A DNA stretch of 64,000 nucleotides, taken from the NCBI GenBank assembly GCA_023455425.1, contig JAEYCM010000046.1:22944-86943 (forward strand), given 5' to 3'. Source of the DNA: Bacillota bacterium. Lineage in GTDB: Bacteria > Bacillota > Clostridia > Christensenellales > CAG-138. Position numbers and translations under genes: made by a program. The notes under the pieces are model-generated. The model was not told where the DNA came from, did not search any database, and saw only the letters and a list, made by a program, of their open reading frames with translations. Shown one piece after another: positions 18,732 to 27,021 of this stretch (position 1 is the stretch's first letter; each line of letters starts with the position of its first letter).

Positions 18732-20177
18732 TTATTTTTGCCTATTTTCGGCACTTTTAACAGCCTGCCACAACATTTCCTGCTCATCAAGCGTCATCGT
18801 TTCAAATGAACGACCTCCATTTAACGCAAGCGCCTCCATCCCGGCAAACCGGGAGAGGAATTTCTCGCTGGCGCTGGTCAATATCTCTTCCGGTTCCAGA
18901 TGCAAAAGCCTGCAAACATTGACGGCGGCAAACAAGAGATCGCCCATCTCCTCGGCTACATGCTCGTTTGCTTCCATGGCCTGGCGCAGTTCTTCCGTTT
19001 CCTCGGGCAGCTTGTGGAAGGCTTCCCTGGCGCTGCCCCAGTCAAAGCCCACCTGGGCGGCTTTCTTCTGCAATTTATACGCCCGCATCAGTGCGGGGAG
19101 GTTTTTGGGTACCGCCTGCAGCACCTCGGTCTGGGAGGAAAAGTGCTTCTCCTTCTTCTTGAGCTGCTCCCATTTTTCCACCACGGCGTCCGGCGTGTCC
19201 GCCCGGCCTGTGCCGAACACGTGCGGGTGCCGGTAAATGAGTTTCTGCACAATACCGGTGGTCACATCCCGGCCGGTAAACCGCCGTTGTTCCGCAGCCA
19301 TCTCGGCATGGAACACGATCTGCAGCAGCACGTCGCCCAGTTCTTCGCAAAGCGCCGCATCGTCTTTCTGATCGATGGCGTCGAGCACCTCGTAGCATTC
19401 CTCAATCATCGTCTTTTTGAGGCTTTCATGCGTCTGTTCCCGGTCCCACGGGCAGCCGCCCGGCGCGCGCAGCGTGTGCATGACCGCCGCAAGCTCCTGG
19501 TAGCCAAATCGTGTGAGGGACAAAAACTCCGCAGGGGGAACAAGCAGCACCGTTGTGGCGTGGAAGCAATCCGGCCTGTCCAATGTATAAAGCGGGATGG
19601 TTTTGCTTTGATAAGCCCCCGTTTCATCCATTGTAAAAAGCAGGACGGGATGCTCGTCCGGATAGTATTCCGTCAGCGCAAGCTTGACTTCGCCCGCGCG
19701 GATCTTCGTATCCAGCTCCTCAACGGCAAGCGGCAGCTTCGGGTCAATCGGTTCCGGCAGCGCATTTGCCGCGGCCGTGACATAGGCTGCGTAATCCATG
19801 CCTGCCTGTGAGAGCGCGGCCTGCGCATACGTAACGCCCGGCAAAACGCGTACGCTGATAGTTGCAGCGGCAGCCTTTTCTTTAAGGGGTATCAGCGCAT
19901 CCCCCATGCCCCGCCCGGGCACGGCGTATACCACGTCGCCTTCCAGGCACGCCGCAAGCAGGCGGTCAAAGACCCCTTCGCGCAGCGCGTCAAAATCTTC
20001 CGTCCGCTCATACAGGTCGTCCATCGTCGCGTAAGGCAGCCCTGCCGCAAGGACGGGCTTTGCGCAGGGTGTATGCGCCGTTTGCAGATACAGCTTGTCC
20101 GCTTTTTTGCAGGCGTCAAGCGCGGCACAGGAAATGGTCTCTGGGGTGGAAAGCGCGGCGATGGTCAGCGTGGGCAT
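18732..20177 (-). CDS. mazG: Tetrapyrrole-methylase-like/MazG nucleotide pyrophosphohydrolase (YabN type)
   Basis: A 481-residue two-domain protein. The N-terminal ~200 residues resemble a SAM-dependent tetrapyrrole (TP) methylase (VPGRGMGDA, LPGVTYAQAAL). The C-terminal ~250 residues are MazG, which hydrolyses abnormal or surplus NTPs to NMP and pyrophosphate. MazG motifs are LRAPGGCPWDREQTHESL, EECYEVLDAID and EELGDVLLQIVFHAE; a second half-domain follows with EETEELRQAM and EEMGDLLFAAVN. This fusion equals Bacillus YabN. AAAGGAG precedes the ATG. It lies between hup and the SpoVB-like gene, all on the same strand. The methylase half is divergent, and its activity is uncertain. Confidence 0.9.
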   Translation of the reverse strand: MPTLTIAALSTPETISCAALDACKKADKLYLQTAHTPCAKPVLAAGLPYATMDDLYERTEDFDALREGVFDRLLAACLEGDVVYAVPGRGMGDALIPLKEKAAAATISVRVLPGVTYAQAALSQAGMDYAAYVTAAANALPEPIDPKLPLAVEELDTKIRAGEVKLALTEYYPDEHPVLLFTMDETGAYQSKTIPLYTLDRPDCFHATTVLLVPPAEFLSLTRFGYQELAAVMHTLRAPGGCPWDREQTHESLKKTMIEECYEVLDAIDQKDDAALCEELGDVLLQIVFHAEMAAEQRRFTGRDVTTGIVQKLIYRHPHVFGTGRADTPDAVVEKWEQLKKKEKHFSSQTEVLQAVPKNLPALMRAYKLQKKAAQVGFDWGSAREAFHKLPEETEELRQAMEANEHVAEEMGDLLFAAVNVCRLLHLEPEEILTSASEKFLSRFAGMEALALNGGRSFETMTLDEQEMLWQAVKSAENRQK

Positions 20178-20209
20178 TGTATAGCTCCTTTAAGTACAAA
20201 GGATACGTT

Positions 20210-20287
20210 ACTTTTCTTTCCACGAAAGAAAAGTAACAAAAGAAAATGCTTATTAATCTTTTTGAAACGCCCAATTTGGGCGTTTTC
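20210..20287. repeat. Two intergenic hairpins upstream of mazG
   Basis: TTACTTTTCTTT / AAAGAAAAGTAA around 20210-20238 and AAACGCCCAA / TTGGGCGTTT at 20265-20285. They lie between the SpoVB-like stop and mazG and could lower read-through or stabilise mRNA. Confidence 0.5.
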
Positions 20288-20300
20288 GCGAGGGGTTTCT

Positions 20301-20350
20301 AAAGGGACGTAACGTCCCTTTGGTGGGGGCACGGAGGCAAGGCCCCCGTG
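20301..20350 (+). repeat. Paired-hairpin repeat, copy 4
   Basis: Hairpin one AAAGGGACGT / ACGTCCCTTT (20301-20321); hairpin two CACGGaGGC / GCCccCCGTG (20330-20350). It sits immediately after the SpoVB-like stop codon. Confidence 0.75.
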
Positions 20351-20358
20351 AAAAATCC

Positions 20359-21975
20359 TTACACCCGGAACACCTTTCTGAGCCGGTTGCCGCCGGGGAT
20401 AAACTGTAGGTCTTCCGCGCTGAACATCTTCAGTACCACCGCGAGCACAGCGTAGAGCATCACGCCCGCAAGCACGGAACCAAGCGTCGCTACCGTGGCG
20501 CTCGCGTGGTCCGAAATGGCGCGGTACAGGAACATGACGAGGATACCCATCAGCGCAGAAGAAAGGATCGGCTTGCCGAACACATCGTAAAGATTCAGCT
20601 TCATGCCCGTCTTGCGCACGAGATATATGATATCCAGTATCCCCGCTGAAGCATAGCAGACTACAGTGGAGACCGCGGCGCCCTGTATGTTGATTTCCGG
20701 TATATGCATCAAAACAAGCATGGTCACGACCTTCAGGACTCCGCCGAACACCATGTTGATGACGGGTACCGTAGGCCTGCCCAGGCCCTGTATGATGCCC
20801 GTAAGCGTCTGGACGATAGAAAGGAACACCACGCCGATACAGGCCGTCTGAAGAAGTTCTGCGGCCAGTTTTAGTTCAGTTGGGGTAAGGGAGTGAAAGA
20901 GCATGCCCAATATCGGCTCCGCCAGCGCGAAGAGCCCAATGGCGCATGGCGTGCCAATGACCAACGCAAGCTTGAGTCCCGTGCGCCCGGCTGATCGGAC
21001 CTTTTTTGCGTCCTTCTTCGCCATGTAGGCGGAAATGGCGGGCACAAGGCTCATCGCAAGCGCAGAAGTCAGTACGGCGGGCATATTGATGATGGGCGTT
21101 ACGACCGCATAGAGCAGCGAGTACGCATTGCGTGCCTCCTGCACAGTATAGCCAATGCCCTCCAAAATGCGGATGATGAACGCGCTGTCTATGATTCCCA
21201 CCACCGGCATCACGGAAGCGCCGATCGTCACCGGCACTGCAATGGCGAGTATTTTCTTGGAGATGGAGTTGAAAGAAGCCTTTTCCTTGCTGCGCGGCGT
21301 GGCCGCGATCTGCAAAGAGAATTCCTTTTTGCGCCGGAGGTAGAAGACCCAGATTACCAAGAGGCCGACAAGCTCCGAACCGCTCACGCCGATCAACGCG
21401 CCCATGGCCGCGTATTCAGGCCCCTGCGGCAGGAAGTAGATGGCGAGCGTGAAGCCGATGGCGAGTTTGCCCAATTGCTCCGCCACCTGGGAGAAGGCGG
21501 TGCCCACCATTTGTTGCATGCCCTGCAGGTAACCGCGGTAGGCGCACATGATCGAAACGAACAGCAATGCGGGGGCAAGCGCCCTAAAGGAAAGTGCCTG
21601 TTTTGCAATTTCCGCCGTTGCTTCGGCTGGATAGGAAATAGAAGAAAGTGCGTCTGCGCCAGCGAACATAATCAACGTGGTCGCAACGCCGATGATCAAA
21701 AGCAGCCGGAATGCGGTCTTGAATACTGCACGCGCACCACGGTAATCCCCCAGCGTCACACGTTCGGAAACGAGCTTGGAAATTGCGGTCGGTAAGCCCG
21801 CCGAGGAAATGACAAGAAGCCAGGTGTAGTAGCGGTAGACGATCTCATAATAGGACATCGCCTCTATGCCGACGATGTTGGCTAACGGAATGCGGTAAAC
21901 TGCGCCGATGAATTTTACAATCAATCCCGCAATCGCGAGTATCGCCGCACCGCGCACGAAGGATCTTTTTTCCAT
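20359..21975 (-). CDS. SpoVB-like polysaccharide/lipid flippase (MOP superfamily)
   Basis: A 538-residue membrane protein with about 14 hydrophobic segments, the size and layout of SpoVB/MurJ-type flippases that move lipid-linked cell-wall precursors outward. The N-terminus (KRSFVRGAAILAIAGLIVKFIG, shortened here as RGAAILAIAGLIVKFIGA) and YRYYTWLLVISSAGLPTAIS fit the stage V sporulation protein B group. AGGGGG lies six bases before the ATG. It is the first of three genes on this strand (flippase, mazG, hup). A role in spore cortex or peptidoglycan synthesis is inferred from the family; Clostridia often carry several paralogues. Confidence 0.85.
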   Translation of the reverse strand: MEKRSFVRGAAILAIAGLIVKFIGAVYRIPLANIVGIEAMSYYEIVYRYYTWLLVISSAGLPTAISKLVSERVTLGDYRGARAVFKTAFRLLLIIGVATTLIMFAGADALSSISYPAEATAEIAKQALSFRALAPALLFVSIMCAYRGYLQGMQQMVGTAFSQVAEQLGKLAIGFTLAIYFLPQGPEYAAMGALIGVSGSELVGLLVIWVFYLRRKKEFSLQIAATPRSKEKASFNSISKKILAIAVPVTIGASVMPVVGIIDSAFIIRILEGIGYTVQEARNAYSLLYAVVTPIINMPAVLTSALAMSLVPAISAYMAKKDAKKVRSAGRTGLKLALVIGTPCAIGLFALAEPILGMLFHSLTPTELKLAAELLQTACIGVVFLSIVQTLTGIIQGLGRPTVPVINMVFGGVLKVVTMLVLMHIPEINIQGAAVSTVVCYASAGILDIIYLVRKTGMKLNLYDVFGKPILSSALMGILVMFLYRAISDHASATVATLGSVLAGVMLYAVLAVVLKMFSAEDLQFIPGGNRLRKVFRV

Positions 21976-22332
21976 GCAATGCCCCCTTTGCCCGCCTAGA
22001 TACGGGCTTGCTGCACCCTCAAGTATAGCAGATTTTTCTGTTTTGCCAACCTTGGCTGCGTTTGTCCGGCACTTCCCGCAAAGAGTTCACGAAAATGTTA
22101 AACCTGTTCCGTGGCCATGCCATATTATGTCTCTCCACGTGCCCCTGCACTATGGTATACTCATTGTAGTCCTTTTTATACTATTCTCGTTTTCGAAACG
22201 GGATTAGTATCGTGACGCGATAGCGGCGCGCGCCGCGCAGTGCCGGGAGCGCAGGCAAATTTATTTCGCTTACGCGAACAATAAAAAGCGTTAGCTTTTT
22301 ATAAATAGTAAAACCATACATGGAGGAGCAAC
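21976..22332. other. Intergenic region with inverted repeats before the SPFH gene
   Basis: About 350 bases without a gene. A TATACT box at 22156-22161 lacks a clear -35. Inverted repeats include CGTTT / AAACG near 22188-22200, a GC-rich palindromic block near 22225-22240 and a hairpin ATAAAAAGC / GCTTTTTAT (22281-22302) only 30 bases before the SPFH start. Confidence 0.45.
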
Positions 22333-23217
22333 ATGTTTAAAAACAAGGATGGAAAAGTATCGGGGGGTAAGGTTGTACTGACCGCAATCATTGCGATCAT
22401 TGCGCTAGCCGTGGTGCTGGGCAGCGTGGTCGTGGTGCCTGCCGGGCATACGGGCGTGGTCATGACGCTGGGCCGGGTCAGCGATATCGTGCTGCAGGAG
22501 GGCATGCATTTTAAAATTCCCTTCGCGCAGCAGGTGATCTTCATCAACAACCGCATCGTCAAGCTGGAGGTCGACACGCAGGCGTTCTCCAAGGACTTGC
22601 AGACGGTTTCTGCCAAGCTTGCGGTCAATTACCGCATTGATAAGGGCATGAGCCAGACGATCTACCGGAATGTCGGCAACGCCTATGAAAGCGTATTGGT
22701 CGTCCCCGCCGTACATGAGGTGTTAAAGGCGGTCGTCGCGGAATACACCGCAAGCACCCTTGTTGCGGACCGCAGCACGGTTTCTGTGGAACTGGACAAC
22801 AACATGAAGCAGAAGCTCTCCAATTCCGGTATCGTGGTGGAGGATTTCAATATCATCGATTGGGACTTCTCGGATGAATACATCGCCGCCATCGAGCAAA
22901 AGCAGGTAGCGGAACAGAACCTCATCAAGACCCGCACCGAACAGGAGCAGGCGGTCGTCATCGCGGAAGCCACCGCAAAGCAGAAGGTCATTGCTGCCCA
23001 GGCCGCAGCGGAAGCCGCCGTCATTGAAGCGGAAGCAAAGGCAAAGCAGATTGCCGTGGAGGCGGATGCGCAGGCCGAGGCCAACCGCAAGCTCGCTGAA
23101 TCTCTTAACCAAAGTATCATCGATTATGAGATGATCAACAAGTGGGACGGCAAGCTGCCCACCGTGCAGACGGGCGAGGGCGGCGCGCTGATCGGCGTGG
23201 ATCTGCCGACGGAGTAA
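22333..23217 (+). CDS. SPFH/prohibitin-family membrane protein
   Basis: A 294-residue protein with one N-terminal membrane segment (VVLTAIIAIIALAVVLGSVVV) followed by an SPFH/band 7 domain (VPAGHTGVVMTLGRVSD to about residue 190) and a long Ala/Glu/Lys coiled coil. This matches prohibitin- or HflK/C-like proteins, which form ring or cage oligomers in the membrane and act on proteases or lipid domains. It is anchored at the N-terminus with the SPFH domain outside or at the membrane surface. GGAGGAGC precedes the ATG. No FtsH gene is nearby, so the partner is unknown. Paired-hairpin repeats lie on its 3' side. Confidence 0.88.
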   Translation: MFKNKDGKVSGGKVVLTAIIAIIALAVVLGSVVVVPAGHTGVVMTLGRVSDIVLQEGMHFKIPFAQQVIFINNRIVKLEVDTQAFSKDLQTVSAKLAVNYRIDKGMSQTIYRNVGNAYESVLVVPAVHEVLKAVVAEYTASTLVADRSTVSVELDNNMKQKLSNSGIVVEDFNIIDWDFSDEYIAAIEQKQVAEQNLIKTRTEQEQAVVIAEATAKQKVIAAQAAAEAAVIEAEAKAKQIAVEADAQAEANRKLAESLNQSIIDYEMINKWDGKLPTVQTGEGGALIGVDLPTE

Positions 23218-23235
23218 CGACGGTCTTGATCACGT

Positions 23236-23283
23236 GGGCTTTGCCCCCATACCCCTACCAAAGGGACGTAACGTCCTTTTGGT
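23236..23283 (-). repeat. Paired-hairpin repeat, copy 5 (minus orientation)
   Basis: GGGCTTTGCCC (23236-23248) and ACCAAAGGGACGT / ACGTCCtTTTGGT (23257-23283). Read on the minus strand it has the usual order: large hairpin, spacer, small hairpin. Confidence 0.7.
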
Positions 23284-23321
23284 AACTCTGTCCCGAAATT
23301 GTACGTCTTTAAAAAGGGTTC

Positions 23322-23369
23322 TTAGGGCCGTTGCAATCCTAAGCGGAGGCTTGGAGGCAGAGCCTCCAA
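23322..23369 (+). repeat. Paired-hairpin repeat, copy 6
   Basis: TTAGGgcc / atCCTAA (23322-23342, partly decayed stem) and TTGGAGGC / GCCTCCAA (23351-23369). It is head-to-head with copy 5. Confidence 0.7.
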
Positions 23370-23383
23370 AATTATTATCATTC

Positions 23384-23407
23384 GGCCGCACAAGCTGTGC
23401 GGCCTTT
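23384..23407 (+). terminator. Terminator between the SPFH gene and galK
   Basis: Nine-pair stem GGCCGCACA / TGTGCGGCC with a 3-base loop, followed by TTT. Confidence 0.65.
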
Positions 23408-23433
23408 ATGTTCCTTCAACAGCAGTTCCCCCT

Positions 23434-23461
23434 TTGCGCAACTGTAAAATTCATGTACAAT
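23434..23461 (+). promoter_or_regulatory. Possible promoter of the galactokinase-like gene
   Basis: TTGCGC (23434-23439), 16-base spacer, TACAAT (23456-23461). If used, the transcript would begin about 17 bases before the ATG. Confidence 0.4.
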
Positions 23462-23484
23462 AGGAGGCATTGGGGGGTGTACAA

Positions 23485-24747
23485 ATGCTTGCATCCAAAC
23501 TGGCGGAACAGATCAAAACGAGTGCGCTTGATTCGGCGCTTTCTCGCGTGTATTCCGACATTCCCGCGGCGCGCACGCGTTGCGTTCAGGTCGCGGCAGG
23601 ATATGCCAAACACTTTGGGGAGCACGAGATTTCGTTGTTTTCCGCGCCCGGCCGCACGGAAGTGGGCGGCAACCATACGGACCACAACCATGGCGCGGTG
23701 CTTGCGGCGGCGGTGGAGCTCGATATGCTCTGCGCTGCGTCGCCAACGGAGGACGGCACGGTGGAGCTGTATTCGGAAGGGTTCGGGGGTATTCGCATCG
23801 ACATTTCCGACCTTGCCGTAAAGCGGGAGGAAAAGGAGACCTCTGCGGCGCTCATCCGGGGCACTGCAGCGGGTATGCGGCAGCGCGGCTACCATGTGGG
23901 CGGGTTTCGGGCGTATATGGTATCCGATGTGCTGCGCGGCTCGGGGCTATCTTCGAGCGCGGCGTTTGAGGTGCTGCTCTGCTGTATCCAAAGCCATCTG
24001 TATAACGAAGGGCGGCTGGAGCCCGTTGAGGCCGCCATCATCAGCCGCTATGCGGAAAACGAGTATTTCGGCAAACCCTGCGGCCTGATGGACCAAATGG
24101 CCTGCGCCGTGGGCGGTTTTGTGCGTATGGATTTCTTAGACCCGCTTTCGCCGGTGGTGGAACCCATCCCCGTCGCAACACAGGGGTATGCCCTATGCAT
24201 CACGGACACCCATGGAAACCACGAAGGACTCACCGCCGAATACGGCGCGGTGACGGTGGAAATGCGGGCCGTGGCAAGGGCCTTGGGCGGGGAAGTGCTG
24301 CGGGATGTGACGGAGGAAGCGCTTTATGGAAACGCCGCCAAAATTCGAAAGGCGTGCGGGGATCGGGCGTTTTTGCGCGCGGCGCATTTCTTCCGGGATC
24401 ACGCGCGGGTGGAACAGCAGGCGAACGCATTGAAGGATGGGGATGTGGAACGCTTCCTGGCGTTGGTGCGGGAAAGCGGGCAATCCTCCTTCATGTATCT
24501 GCAAAATGTCTACCTTGCTGCAAATCCGCAACAGGAACCGGTGGCGGCGGCGCTCTGTTTCAGCGAGCATCTGCTCAAAAACAGGGGCGCATTCCGGGTG
24601 CACGGCGGCGGGTTTGCGGGCACCATACAGGCGTGGGTGCCGCTGGATTTGTTGGAAGAATACCGTTCCGGGATGGACGCGGCGTTTGGGGAAGGCTCCT
24701 GCGCGGTCCCCGGCATCCGCGCCGCCGGCATGGCGCGCGTGCTTTAA
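23485..24747 (+). CDS. galK: Galactokinase-like GHMP sugar kinase
   Basis: A 420-residue GHMP kinase that would phosphorylate galactose (or a related sugar) at C1 with ATP. Family motifs are the substrate loop GRTEVGGNHTDHNHG, the ATP-binding SGLSSSAAFEVLL and the C-terminal RVHGGGFAGTIQAW. The classical galactokinase loop is GExHTDYN; here the galactose-contacting glutamate is replaced by asparagine (GGNHTDHN). An N-terminal extension of about 50 residues precedes the loop. The ATG at 23485 follows GGGGGGTG; a TTG at 23470 is an alternative. No galT or galE is nearby, so galactose is likely but not certain. Confidence 0.8.
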   Translation: MLASKLAEQIKTSALDSALSRVYSDIPAARTRCVQVAAGYAKHFGEHEISLFSAPGRTEVGGNHTDHNHGAVLAAAVELDMLCAASPTEDGTVELYSEGFGGIRIDISDLAVKREEKETSAALIRGTAAGMRQRGYHVGGFRAYMVSDVLRGSGLSSSAAFEVLLCCIQSHLYNEGRLEPVEAAIISRYAENEYFGKPCGLMDQMACAVGGFVRMDFLDPLSPVVEPIPVATQGYALCITDTHGNHEGLTAEYGAVTVEMRAVARALGGEVLRDVTEEALYGNAAKIRKACGDRAFLRAAHFFRDHARVEQQANALKDGDVERFLALVRESGQSSFMYLQNVYLAANPQQEPVAAALCFSEHLLKNRGAFRVHGGGFAGTIQAWVPLDLLEEYRSGMDAAFGEGSCAVPGIRAAGMARVL

Positions 24748-24821
24748 ACATATGTTGTTTCAAACACCCATAACGGCGGTATCAATAGGACAACAGCAAA
24801 ACAAACAAGGAGGCATCTGTC

Positions 24822-24917
24822 ATGAGGAAAAACGACGATGATATTGTATTTGACGAAACCGTTTGCTCGCCTGAGTTTCCGGATGGCTGCATCCCGCCCG
24901 CTTCGGAGCAATTATAA
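24822..24917 (+). CDS. Small acidic hypothetical protein, 31 residues
   Basis: An ORF of 31 codons starting MRKNDDDIVF and ending IPPASEQL, with AAGGAGG eight bases before the ATG. It is acidic and has two cysteines (VCSPEFPDGC). It lies 75 bases after galK and 80 bases before the next membrane-anchored protein gene, on the same strand. I recognise no family. The strong ribosome-binding site is the main support; it could be a small regulatory or leader ORF. Confidence 0.45.
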   Translation: MRKNDDDIVFDETVCSPEFPDGCIPPASEQL

Positions 24918-24997
24918 AATGAATGGATTGAAGCGCCGGATTTCTCCGACGCTTTCTTTTTTGAGCTTTATCGCTTCCGCGATGGAAGGGAGGAGCC

Positions 24998-25459
24998 ATG
25001 CAGGAAAAGACCAATATTTTCTTGTTGCTTGGCGCGGTTGCGCTGTTTGTTCTCGTCATGCTGTTTGCCCACCAGCCGAAGTATGTGGAAACCGAGCAGT
25101 CCGTACTGGCGGATTTTGCAGCGCTGGTGCCTGCAGACGGGGTGGTGGAGTTAAACAGGGACGCCCCACCGCCGGGGAAGCAGTTTACCGGAGAAGATGC
25201 CGTTACGGTTGTCCTGGCCGTTCAGGAGGCGGGGCTTATTCCGTACAGCGGCCCAAAGCATACCCCGGCGCCCGGCTATTCTTGGAGCATTCGCTGCAAA
25301 GATGGGTTGGGCAACGATTTATTCGTTCTATATCTTGATCGGAATGAGATTGAATATTGCAGTTCTACAGACGAACAGGATGCCATGTATTATTCCCTTA
25401 CTACGGGGGATGTGGATGCCCTGGATACAAAACTAGAGCAACTCTATAACAATGGGTAA
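24998..25459 (+). CDS. Membrane-anchored hypothetical protein
   Basis: A 153-residue protein with a single N-terminal hydrophobic helix (NIFLLLGAVALFVLVMLFA) and an extracellular domain of about 125 residues rich in acidic residues, ending in KLEQLYNNG. Without a lipobox, it is probably a signal-anchored protein. I do not recognise the domain. GGGAGGAGCC directly precedes the ATG. It follows the 31-residue ORF and precedes a strong terminator, so these two and perhaps galK may form one transcript. A few conserved-looking features such as YSWSIRCKDG could be used for a profile search. Confidence 0.6.
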   Translation: MQEKTNIFLLLGAVALFVLVMLFAHQPKYVETEQSVLADFAALVPADGVVELNRDAPPPGKQFTGEDAVTVVLAVQEAGLIPYSGPKHTPAPGYSWSIRCKDGLGNDLFVLYLDRNEIEYCSSTDEQDAMYYSLTTGDVDALDTKLEQLYNNG

Positions 25460-25500
25460 AGCTCAAAACCGCGGCAGCCGGTTGTGAGACAAGAAAGCAC

Positions 25501-25535
25501 AAAAGCGGTGAGGATATTTCCTCACCGCTTTTGTT
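25501..25535 (+). terminator. Intrinsic terminator
   Basis: Stem AAAAGCGGTGAGG / CCTCACCGCTTTT (25501-25532) with a 6-base loop, then GTTT. It ends the galK-side transcript and may also act on the minus strand. Confidence 0.85.
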
Positions 25536-25610
25536 TGCGGATTCAATGCTATGCAGAGCCGGAAAATAAGGGCAGGGAGAGAACGCTTATTTGCGATGAT
25601 GCAAATTACC

Positions 25611-26222
25611 TTACAGCTTCAGCCACAGCGCGGGACGAACGCCGCCGCTGTTATCGCCTGTTGAAGGGTGAAGCGTGTTGCTGCTGTATCTGAACGTGCC
25701 GTTTCCCTGAATGCCGATATTGCCGTCGCCGTGGATGTACACGGCTCTCCTGTTGTCACGCCCGGGTGTGCGAAGCCACCACCACCATCCGTATCCATCG
25801 AAGGCTGATTTTCGCTTGCTGTTGTTTTCATCTTTCTTTTGAAACCAGTATCGTTGTTTGGCGCTGCGGTTTTCAAGGTTCTTGCTGCTGTCACCGAAGT
25901 ATTTGCACACTGTTTCTTCAATGCTCAAAAGAAATATGGAATCCCGCGTATCGTCCCCGCCCTTTGCGCCATACCAGGGATTTTCAGAGTTTTTATTCGT
26001 AACCGCCATAATTCTTGCCCGATTCGCTTCGCTGAACGTATCATAGAACGCACCGTTCAGGTATCTCCTCAGTTCGCAGTCGGCCCAGGTCACATCGCCA
26101 GGGCGGTTGTGGTAGGCGTGCAATGCTACGATGTCTTCGGTTATAATCAAAGCCATATTGTTTTGTAGGTCAAGCACGCGCCATTCATATTTGTCAAATA
26201 CTATTTTATCTCCTACCCGCAT
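25611..26222 (-). CDS. DUF6273-type hypothetical protein
   Basis: A 203-residue protein without signal peptide or membrane segment. It starts MRVGDKIVFDKYEWRVLDL, a small beta-rich module often seen in DUF6273 proteins, and ends in an aromatic block GYGWWWWLRTPG and the terminal GGVRPALWLKL. That closing segment resembles the C-type-lectin/sulfatase-modifying-like fold endings found in phage and host surface proteins. The function is unknown. GAGAGGGAAGT precedes the ATG. It lies 100 bases downstream of a pyridoxamine-oxidase-like gene on the same strand. Base composition is less GC-rich than its neighbours, a possible sign of transfer. Confidence 0.65.
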   Translation of the reverse strand: MRVGDKIVFDKYEWRVLDLQNNMALIITEDIVALHAYHNRPGDVTWADCELRRYLNGAFYDTFSEANRARIMAVTNKNSENPWYGAKGGDDTRDSIFLLSIEETVCKYFGDSSKNLENRSAKQRYWFQKKDENNSKRKSAFDGYGWWWWLRTPGRDNRRAVYIHGDGNIGIQGNGTFRYSSNTLHPSTGDNSGGVRPALWLKL

Positions 26223-26321
26223 ACTTCCCTCTCTTAATGCCTCAATGTATCAATCAGTTCGACTCCTCGTCCATTGCAAAGTTGGAATCACCGTCCGGAA
26301 AGCTTGAGAAGCTCTCACCAT

Positions 26322-26798
26322 TTAAAAAAACCCTGTGTCCGTCTTGTTGACAAAATCTATGTAGTACAATTTTTCCCAATGGTTTACATTCAATATCCCC
26401 CTTGTGAGATGGATTGCTAAAATACAGCAATTTTCATCTTCTTCGTTGTTTGCCTCATCGTACCATATGGCAAAAGCTGTGCGAAGCTTGGCTCTAATTT
26501 CAGCGTTTTTGGGGTCGAGAACCCAACCGAGGTTTTCACCTGCTCCATAGGCGGTAAACCACTCGCCACAAACCGAAACCTCCGGGTTGTGCGCGATTTG
26601 CTGCATTTTGTTGGACTTTGCATATGTAACAACATAAAACGTGCCATCTTCATAATAGGCGTCCACATTGCGGACAGCCGGGCGGGGCTTTCCGTCAGCG
26701 CCCAACTCCCGCGCGATCGTCGCAAGGGAAATCAGATTATCCTTGCCGTCGCCAAACTTCTCCTCCAGTAATGTTATCCCTTCTTCATACCTGTTCAT
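26322..26798 (-). CDS. Pyridoxamine 5'-phosphate oxidase family protein
   Basis: A 158-residue protein of the split-barrel flavin-binding fold. Sequence features include SLATIARELGADGKPRPAVR, FYVVTYAKSNKMQQI and the acidic NNEEDENCCILAI region typical of small clostridial members. It may bind FMN or heme and reduce small substrates; specificity is unknown. The ORF can be extended 17 codons upstream, but GGAG lies before the ATG at 26798, so MNRYEEG is the likely start. The gene stops in a run of seven Ts followed by TAAA; the next frame stays open for about 24 codons, so the C-terminus might be longer if that run varies. Confidence 0.8.
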   Translation of the reverse strand: MNRYEEGITLLEEKFGDGKDNLISLATIARELGADGKPRPAVRNVDAYYEDGTFYVVTYAKSNKMQQIAHNPEVSVCGEWFTAYGAGENLGWVLDPKNAEIRAKLRTAFAIWYDEANNEEDENCCILAIHLTRGILNVNHWEKLYYIDFVNKTDTGFF

Positions 26799-26968
26799 TG
26801 CGATACACTCCAAAATTTTCACGAATAATTTTCGGACGCTTAGCCACACTTCCTATGCCTGCTACTCTTTTCCAATCATAACGAACACGGATACAATATG
26901 CAATATATGTATCCGTGCACGTAGTTCTATGGCACCGCCTGTTATCCGCGGGTTTTTATATGGAACTC

Positions 26969-27011
26969 TTAAGGGATATGTCCCTGAAGTGAGGTGCGGG
27001 CATCGCTCCGC
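26969..27011 (+). repeat. Paired-hairpin repeat, copy 7
   Basis: TTAAGGGATATGTCCCTGAA (26969-26988) and GCGGGCATCGCTCCGC (about 26996-27011), between the PPOX-like gene and the 3' end of the AraA-like gene. Confidence 0.6.
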
Positions 27012-27021
27012 TTTTCTTTAT

